Shown: in pieces, positions 59,113 through 64,000 of the stretch
How positions within the stretch are numbered: the first letter of the stretch is position 1
How the letters are laid out: every line of letters begins with the position of its first letter
Assembly (NCBI GenBank): GCA_050298555.1
Contig: JBNKUL010000046.1
Span: 1-64,000, forward strand
Direction: 5' to 3'
From: JAPHSX01 sp050298555
GTDB lineage: Bacteria > Pseudomonadota > Gammaproteobacteria > Thiohalomonadales > Thiohalomonadaceae
Length of the DNA: 64,000 nucleotides
The notes under the pieces: model-generated
Told to the model about the DNA's origin: nothing
The model's input: the letters and a program-made list of their open reading frames with translations, nothing else
Database searches by the model: none
Translations under genes and position numbers: made by a program

Positions 59113-61704
59113 ATGCGAATGGACAAACTGACCACCAAGTTCCAGATGGCCCTGGCCGATGCCCAGTCCCTGGCCGTGGGACACGATCACCAGTTTATCG
59201 AGCCTATCCACCTGATGACGGCGATGCTCGACCAGGAGGGGGGCATGGTGCGTCAACTGCTGGCCCAGTCCGGGGTCAATGTAAACGGTTTGCGCTCGGC
59301 CCTGGGCGATGCCCTGGATCACCTGCCGACCGTGACCGGTACCGGCGGCGATGTGCAGGTCTCCAGCGATACCGCCAAGCTGCTCAACATGACCGACAAG
59401 CTGGCGCAGCAGCGCAAGGACGAATACATCTCCAGTGAACTGTTCGCACTGGCCGCCGCCGAGGAGCAGGGCAAGCTGGGAGAGCTGATGCGCGCCCACG
59501 GCGCCAATAAGGAGGCGATCGAGAAGGCGGTGGAGAGCATGCGCGGCGGTGCCCGGGTGGACGACCCCAACGCCGAGGAGCAGCGCCAGGCGCTGGAGAA
59601 GTACACCATCGACCTGACCGAGCGGGCCGAGCAGGGCAAGCTCGACCCGGTGATTGGCCGTGACGATGAGATCCGCCGTGCCATTCAGGTGCTGCAGCGC
59701 CGTACCAAGAACAACCCGGTACTGATCGGTGAGCCCGGCGTCGGCAAGACCGCCATCGTCGAGGGGCTCGCCCAGCGTATCGTTAACGGCGAGGTGCCGG
59801 AGGGGATCAAGGGCAAGCGCCTGCTCTCCCTCGACATGGGCGCCCTTATCGCCGGGGCCAAGTTCCGCGGTGAGTTTGAGGAGCGCCTCAAGGCCGTGCT
59901 CAACGACCTGGCCAAGCAGGAGGGGCAGATCATCCTCTTTATCGATGAGATCCACACCATGGTGGGTGCCGGCAAGGCGGAAGGGGCGATGGACGCGGGC
60001 AATATGCTCAAGCCCGCCCTCGCCCGTGGTGAGCTGCATTGTGTCGGCGCCACCACCCTGGATGAGTATCGCCAATACATCGAAAAGGACGCGGCACTGG
60101 AGCGGCGTTTCCAGAAGGTGCTGGTGGATGAGCCGACGGTGGAGGATACCATCGCCATTCTGCGCGGCCTGAAGGAGAAGTACGAGGTGCACCACGGGGT
60201 GCAGATCACCGACCCGGCGATCATCGCCGCCACCACCCTGTCGCACCGCTACATCACGGATCGCCAACTGCCCGATAAGGCGATCGACCTTATCGACGAG
60301 GCTGCCTCCCAAATTCGCATGGAGATCGACTCCATGCCCGAGGGGATGGACCGCCTCGACCGCCGCCTGATCCAGCTCAAGATCGAGCGGGAGGCGCTGG
60401 CCAAGGAGACCGACGAGGCCTCCAGAAAACGGTTGGATGACCTGGATGCGGAGATCACCCGCCTGGGCGGCGAGTACGCCGAGCTGGAGGTGGTGTGGAA
60501 GCAGGAGAAGCAGGCGGTACAGGGGGCACAGCACATCAAGGAGGAGCTGGACCGTGCACGCCAGGAGCTGGAGACCGCGCGTCGTGCCGGCGACCTGGCC
60601 CGTATGTCGGAGCTGCAGTATGGCCGCATTCCCGACCTGGAGAAGTCGCTGCAGATGGCAGAGCAGGCGGAGCTCAAGGAGACCACCCTGCTGCGCAATA
60701 AGGTGTGTGAGGAGGAGATCGCCGAGATCGTCTCCAAGTGGACTGGTATCCCCGTCTCCAAGATGCTTGAGGGGGAGCGCGAGAAGCTGCTGCAGATGGA
60801 GCAGAACCTGCACCAGCGGGTGGTAGGGCAGGAGGAGGCGATCACGGCGGTGGCCGATGCCATTCGCCGCTCCCGTGCCGGACTGGCCGACCCCAACCGC
60901 CCCAACGGCTCCTTCCTCTTTCTTGGCCCTACCGGGGTGGGCAAGACCGAGCTGTGCAAGGCGCTGGCGCAGTTCCTCTTCGATACCGAGGAGGCGCTGG
61001 TGCGCATCGATATGTCGGAGTTCATGGAGAAGCACTCGGTGGCACGACTCATCGGTGCCCCTCCCGGCTATGTCGGTTACGAGGAGGGGGGCTATCTCAC
61101 CGAGACGGTGCGCCGCAAGCCCTACTCGGTGATCCTGATGGACGAGGTGGAGAAGGCCCACCCTGATGTCTTCAACATCCTGTTGCAGGTGCTGGACGAC
61201 GGCCGCCTCACCGACGGCCATGGCCGTACTGTCGATTTTCGCAACACCGTCATCGTCATGACCTCCAACCTGGGCTCGCAGCAGATCCAGGAGATGGCGG
61301 GCGAGGAGCACTACGCACAGATCAAGGAGACGGTGATGGAGGTGGTCGGTCACCACTTCCGCCCCGAGTTCATCAATCGCGTTGACGAGGTGGTGGTATT
61401 CCACCCGTTGATGAAGGAGCAGATCCGCGCTATTGCCGATATCCAGATCGACTACCTGCGTAAGCGTTTGGCGGAGAGGGAGTTGCAGCTGGAGCTGAGC
61501 GAAGCGGCATTGGATCGCCTGGGAGAGGCGGGCTTCGACCCGGTCTATGGCGCCCGCCCGCTCAAACGAGCGATCCAGCAGCGTATCGAGAACCCGCTGG
61601 CACAGCAGCTTCTCGCCGGCAGTTTCGAGCCGGGCGATACCATCCAGGTCGATGTGGCGGGGGAGGAGATGCAATTTGCCCGCCGTGAGCCGTCCGCCGC
61701 CTGA
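59113..61704 (+). CDS. clpB: Disaggregase ClpB
   Basis: 863 residues (E. coli 857). N-domain (1-150), AAA+ module 1 with Walker A GEPGVGKT at 206, the long coiled-coil middle domain (about 410-530), AAA+ module 2 with GPTGVGKT at 605, and C-terminal domain. Works with DnaK to dissolve aggregates. Starts MRMDKLTTKFQMALADAQSLA. A heat-shock-type promoter precedes it. Confidence 0.98.
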   Translation: MRMDKLTTKFQMALADAQSLAVGHDHQFIEPIHLMTAMLDQEGGMVRQLLAQSGVNVNGLRSALGDALDHLPTVTGTGGDVQVSSDTAKLLNMTDKLAQQRKDEYISSELFALAAAEEQGKLGELMRAHGANKEAIEKAVESMRGGARVDDPNAEEQRQALEKYTIDLTERAEQGKLDPVIGRDDEIRRAIQVLQRRTKNNPVLIGEPGVGKTAIVEGLAQRIVNGEVPEGIKGKRLLSLDMGALIAGAKFRGEFEERLKAVLNDLAKQEGQIILFIDEIHTMVGAGKAEGAMDAGNMLKPALARGELHCVGATTLDEYRQYIEKDAALERRFQKVLVDEPTVEDTIAILRGLKEKYEVHHGVQITDPAIIAATTLSHRYITDRQLPDKAIDLIDEAASQIRMEIDSMPEGMDRLDRRLIQLKIEREALAKETDEASRKRLDDLDAEITRLGGEYAELEVVWKQEKQAVQGAQHIKEELDRARQELETARRAGDLARMSELQYGRIPDLEKSLQMAEQAELKETTLLRNKVCEEEIAEIVSKWTGIPVSKMLEGEREKLLQMEQNLHQRVVGQEEAITAVADAIRRSRAGLADPNRPNGSFLFLGPTGVGKTELCKALAQFLFDTEEALVRIDMSEFMEKHSVARLIGAPPGYVGYEEGGYLTETVRRKPYSVILMDEVEKAHPDVFNILLQVLDDGRLTDGHGRTVDFRNTVIVMTSNLGSQQIQEMAGEEHYAQIKETVMEVVGHHFRPEFINRVDEVVVFHPLMKEQIRAIADIQIDYLRKRLAERELQLELSEAALDRLGEAGFDPVYGARPLKRAIQQRIENPLAQQLLAGSFEPGDTIQVDVAGEEMQFARREPSAA

Positions 61705-61713
61705 TGTTTTCTC

Positions 61714-61735
61714 TGCGGCAACGTCGGTTGCCGCA
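61714..61735 (+). terminator. Hairpin after clpB
   Basis: TGCGGCAAC (61714-61722) pairs with GTTGCCGCA (61727-61735) around GTCG. The helix is strong but no T-run follows, so termination is uncertain. Confidence 0.5.
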
Positions 61736-62076
61736 CCCTGCTACCCCTTAATTCCCTCCCTGATATCGTGACATGTCATTAACTGTCAAGTTGGCAGGTT
61801 TGGCACTCTTTTTTGTCCCCTCAATGGCTATTGGTATTACAGTAAATGCTAATGTTTTCATGGCGTTATGAAAGGTGTTGTACTCCATGTAAGGTTTGCT
61901 GTAAGGTTCGTTTGTCTCTACTCGGCATGGGGGAATTGCCGTCTGCAAGGAGCCCTAATCGCGCCGCAGGGTGAGTGGAGGCCAAAGGAGGAGGGGGCTC
62001 GGGGTACGCACCGAAGTTCCCCGAAAAAGTCACAATAGCAAGGTCCCTGCGAGGACTGTAGTGAGTCAAAACAACA
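61736..62076. other. Gene-free stretch before the cytochrome cluster
   Basis: About 340 bases with no convincing gene on either strand. It is AT-richer than its surroundings in its first half. It contains a ten-base perfect palindrome TGACATGTCA (61769-61778), a possible operator. I could not place a clear promoter, though one for the tetraheme cytochrome is expected here. Confidence 0.4.
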
Positions 62077-62670
62077 ATGAAAACGTTGATTGCCAAGATC
62101 CGCGCCAATAAAAAGAGCATCGCCGTCTTTGCCGCTATCTTCATGCTCGGTTTCATCGCCTATGGTGGGGTAAACAGCTTCTTCGCCTACACCAACCGGC
62201 TGGAGTTCTGTATCAGCTGTCACGAGATGCGCGATAACGTCTACGCAGAATACAAAGAGACCATCCACTTCAAGAACGGCTCGGGCGTACAGGCCACCTG
62301 TGCCGATTGCCACGTCCCCAAAGAGTTCCTCCCCAAGCTTGGCGCCAAGATCATGGCGTACAAAGATGTGCTGCATAAGCTCCTGGGCACCATCGATACT
62401 CAGGAAAAGTTCGAAGAACACCGCTGGGAGATGGCCAACCGCGTCTGGGCCAAGATGAAGGCCACCGACTCCCGTGAGTGCCGCACCTGTCACGATTTCA
62501 CCAATATGGACCTCTCCGCGCAGGGCCGCATGGCGCGAAAGAGGCATGCCCGCGCGCCGGAGAAGGGGCAGACCTGTATCGACTGTCATAAGGGTATTGC
62601 ACACATCGAGCCCGATGAGCCCGATGACTACGAAGAGCCAGAGGCCGCAGAAGCAGCAGAGGCAGAGTAG
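62077..62670 (+). CDS. NapC/NirT-family tetraheme cytochrome c
   Basis: 197 residues. One N-terminal membrane anchor (about 14-34) and four heme sites: CISCH 45-49, CADCH 75-79, CRTCH 135-139 and CIDCH 167-171. The spacing and the GVNSFFAYTNRLEFCISCHEMRD context fit NapC/NirT quinol dehydrogenases, which pass electrons from the quinol pool to periplasmic acceptors. Acidic Glu/Ala tail. No terminal reductase is adjacent; the next genes are an ankyrin protein and fccA. Confidence 0.9.
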   Translation: MKTLIAKIRANKKSIAVFAAIFMLGFIAYGGVNSFFAYTNRLEFCISCHEMRDNVYAEYKETIHFKNGSGVQATCADCHVPKEFLPKLGAKIMAYKDVLHKLLGTIDTQEKFEEHRWEMANRVWAKMKATDSRECRTCHDFTNMDLSAQGRMARKRHARAPEKGQTCIDCHKGIAHIEPDEPDDYEEPEAAEAAEAE

Positions 62671-62679
62671 GTGGCCCAT

Positions 62680-63630
62680 ATGGTAGATGCACTGTTGAAA
62701 CCGATGCGCCTTGGCATAGCATGCGCGGCCCTGCTGATGGGGCTTACCTCTCTCCCGCTGCAGGCGGCGAACATCAATAGCGAGTTGCGTCAGGCTGCGC
62801 TGATTGGTGATATCGAACAGGTAGACAAATTACTGGCGGCGGGCGCCGACCCCAGTGCCAAGACCAAATTCGGCAAATCTGCGCTGATGTTTGCCGTCGA
62901 AGAGGGCAACGACGAGGTGGCGATGCGCCTTATCGAGAAGGGCGCGGACATCAATGCCAGGAGTGTCGCCGGTTGTACCGCCCTGACCTTTGCCGCAGAG
63001 GGCGGCTACCCTGAGCTGGTCAGTGAATTACTGAAACGGGGTGCCAACACCCAGGTGAAGACCCGTGCCGGATGGGATGCCCTGATGATTGGCAGCCGCT
63101 ACGATTATCCTACGGTAGTGGCTTCCCTGATTAGTTATGGTGCCAACGTTAACACTTCGGATAACGATGGCATGACCGCGTTGATGGTAGCCGCAGATAA
63201 GGGTTATGAGGACGTGGCAGAACTGCTGCTCAAGTCTGGCGCTGATACCTATCTGCGCAATACCGAGGGCGCCACGGCCACGATGATTGCCGCGGGTAGT
63301 GGACGCCTGGCCGTACTGCACTTGCTGGTCAAGTATGGCGCGAACGTGCAGGCCAAGGCCAAAGATGGCTCGACCGCACTGATGTGGGCCGCCGGTGGCG
63401 CACACTCTCACACACTCGAGTTTTTACTTGAGTCCGGGGCTGAAATCGATTATCAAAGCAGTGATGGAACAACCGCATTAATTGAGGCGGTATTGGCCGC
63501 TGACGAAGACTCCGTCGCCGTGCTGAAACGGTATGGGGCAAGCATGGCGCTGCGGGACAATGCAGGGAAGAGCGCGCGTGATTATGCCCGAGAGGCCGGC
63601 CTGAAGAAGATAGAAGAATTGCTTAAATAA
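62680..63630 (+). CDS. Exported ankyrin-repeat protein
   Basis: 316 residues from the ATG with AGGTGG five bases upstream; a GTG at 62671 is an alternative. A signal peptide (about 1-29, ending LPLQAA) sends it to the periplasm. The rest is about nine ankyrin repeats of 33 residues, most with the G-x-T/S-A-L-M-x-A-A and L-L-x-x-G-A-D/N pattern. It lies between a tetraheme cytochrome and fccA, so it may scaffold or protect periplasmic redox proteins; this is inference. Confidence 0.85.
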   Translation: MVDALLKPMRLGIACAALLMGLTSLPLQAANINSELRQAALIGDIEQVDKLLAAGADPSAKTKFGKSALMFAVEEGNDEVAMRLIEKGADINARSVAGCTALTFAAEGGYPELVSELLKRGANTQVKTRAGWDALMIGSRYDYPTVVASLISYGANVNTSDNDGMTALMVAADKGYEDVAELLLKSGADTYLRNTEGATATMIAAGSGRLAVLHLLVKYGANVQAKAKDGSTALMWAAGGAHSHTLEFLLESGAEIDYQSSDGTTALIEAVLAADEDSVAVLKRYGASMALRDNAGKSARDYAREAGLKKIEELLK

Positions 63631-63676
63631 TTAAGCAGTAATAAGCAAAAGAATTTTTCGACTAGTTTCAGTCGAA
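63621..63676 (+). other. Two small hairpins between ankyrin gene and fccA
   Basis: GCTTAA-ATAA-TTAAGC (63621-63636) spans the ankyrin stop codon; TTCGACT-AGTTTC-AGTCGAA (63657-63676) follows. AT-rich and without T-runs. Possibly mRNA processing or differential-expression elements. Confidence 0.35.
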
Positions 63677-63705
63677 TAATAAGTGAGTAAACCAGAGGAG
63701 GCATT

Positions 63706-64000
63706 ATGAAATACAAAAAAGGGCTACAAGGTACCCTGATCGCCTGCAGTATCGCCTTTGGAGGCGTGGCATTTGCTGCGACTCCGAGTGGGGAAATGCT
63801 GGGCAACACCTGTGCCGGTTGTCACGGTACCCATGGCAACAGCAATGGTCCGGCAACCCCGACCATCGCCGGTAGCGGCAGTGAGTACTTCATCGACTCG
63901 ATGATGGCCTATAAGAGCGGTGATCGCGCTTCGACCATCATGGGCCGTATCGCCAAGGGCTATACCGATGAAGAGATCAAGCTGATGGCCGATTTCTTCG
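63706..64000 (+). CDS. fccA: Flavocytochrome c sulfide dehydrogenase, cytochrome subunit FccA (partial)
   Basis: The window ends inside the gene; 98 codons are seen. Signal peptide of about 24 residues ending VAFA, then the heme site CAGCH at 36-40 and GTHGNSNGPATPTIAG. The STIMGRIAKGY segment, with the likely Met ligand, matches the diheme subunit of Allochromatium flavocytochrome c closely. Strong GAGGAGG site. Works in the periplasm with the FAD subunit FccB, which should lie just downstream, to oxidise sulfide and pass electrons to cytochrome c. Confidence 0.82.
   Translation, partial: MKYKKGLQGTLIACSIAFGGVAFAATPSGEMLGNTCAGCHGTHGNSNGPATPTIAGSGSEYFIDSMMAYKSGDRASTIMGRIAKGYTDEEIKLMADFF

Noticed and set aside
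58426..61674. A very long open frame on the - strand opposite clpB
   Set aside because: It mirrors clpB codon structure in a GC-rich genome, shows no recognisable domain and runs across the acyltransferase gene; clpB on the + strand is unambiguous.
61785..61800. TGGCAG...TGGCAC as a sigma-54 promoter before the tetraheme cytochrome
   Set aside because: The GG-to-GC spacing is two bases too short and the -12 TTGC is missing.

Overview
The window is a 64 kb stretch of a GC-rich gammaproteobacterial chromosome, most likely from a sulfur-oxidising lineage (Chromatiales/Sedimenticola-like). Reasons: the ribosomal operon order is proteobacterial; the order ispB-rplU-rpmA-obgE-proB-rpsT-murJ-ribF-ileS-lspA-fkpB-ispH-minor pilins-thiO and pilS-pilR matches the Pseudomonas aeruginosa order as I recall it; bamD-rluD-pgeF-clpB matches the E. 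coli order; and the window ends in a gene whose product closely resembles the cytochrome subunit of flavocytochrome c sulfide dehydrogenase (FccA) of purple sulfur bacteria. Species identity is inference.

Layout. 1-14.0 kb: 3' end of tuf, then the S10, spc and alpha ribosomal operons (rpsJ to rpsQ, rplN to rpmJ with secY, rpsM to rplQ with rpoA), all on the + strand, with an attenuator-like hairpin inside the S10 cluster and terminator/promoter junctions between operons. 14.0-24.2 kb: a SAM-hydrolase family gene, uvrA, a YajR-like transporter, ssb, tRNA-Pro, ispB, rplU-rpmA-obgE, proB, rpsT. 24.4-31.7 kb: murJ, ribF, ileS, lspA, fkpB, ispH, a long + strand housekeeping run. 31.7-38.0 kb: a type IV minor pilin cluster: pilE (- strand), then fimT/fimU-, pilW-, pilX- and an unusually large pilV-like gene; pilY1 is absent from its expected place. 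38.0-39.7 kb: thiO, a Fur-family regulator and tRNA-Thr.

39.7-48.4 kb is the most unusual part. On the - strand, in transcription order, lie a PP0621-like gene, pilS, pilR, a 59-codon pilin with no globular domain, a separately encoded secreted Cys-rich protein, a second N-domain-only pilin, an ABC permease, a membrane-anchored helical-repeat protein, an ABC ATPase and a membrane phosphotransferase of the alkaline-phosphatase superfamily. The first short pilin has a good sigma-54 promoter and helically phased TGTC repeats upstream, as expected for PilR control. The set resembles the Myxococcus pilS-R-A-G-H-I and Geobacter pilS-R-PilA-N/PilA-C arrangements rather than the usual gammaproteobacterial single long PilA. 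It sits between thiO and pilR, which are neighbours in Pseudomonas, with tRNA-Thr at one edge.

48.5-61.7 kb: sucCD, nadE, glnB, a REP-like palindrome, a nitroreductase, bamD, rluD, pgeF, a ZIP transporter, a GcvR-like ACT protein, def, a bacteriohemerythrin, an acyltransferase and clpB with a heat-shock type promoter. 61.7-64.0 kb: a gene-free stretch of about 370 bp, a NapC/NirT-type tetraheme cytochrome, an exported ankyrin-repeat protein and the start of fccA: a probable periplasmic electron-transfer cluster linked to sulfide oxidation. I saw no CRISPR array, insertion sequence, rRNA gene or replication origin.
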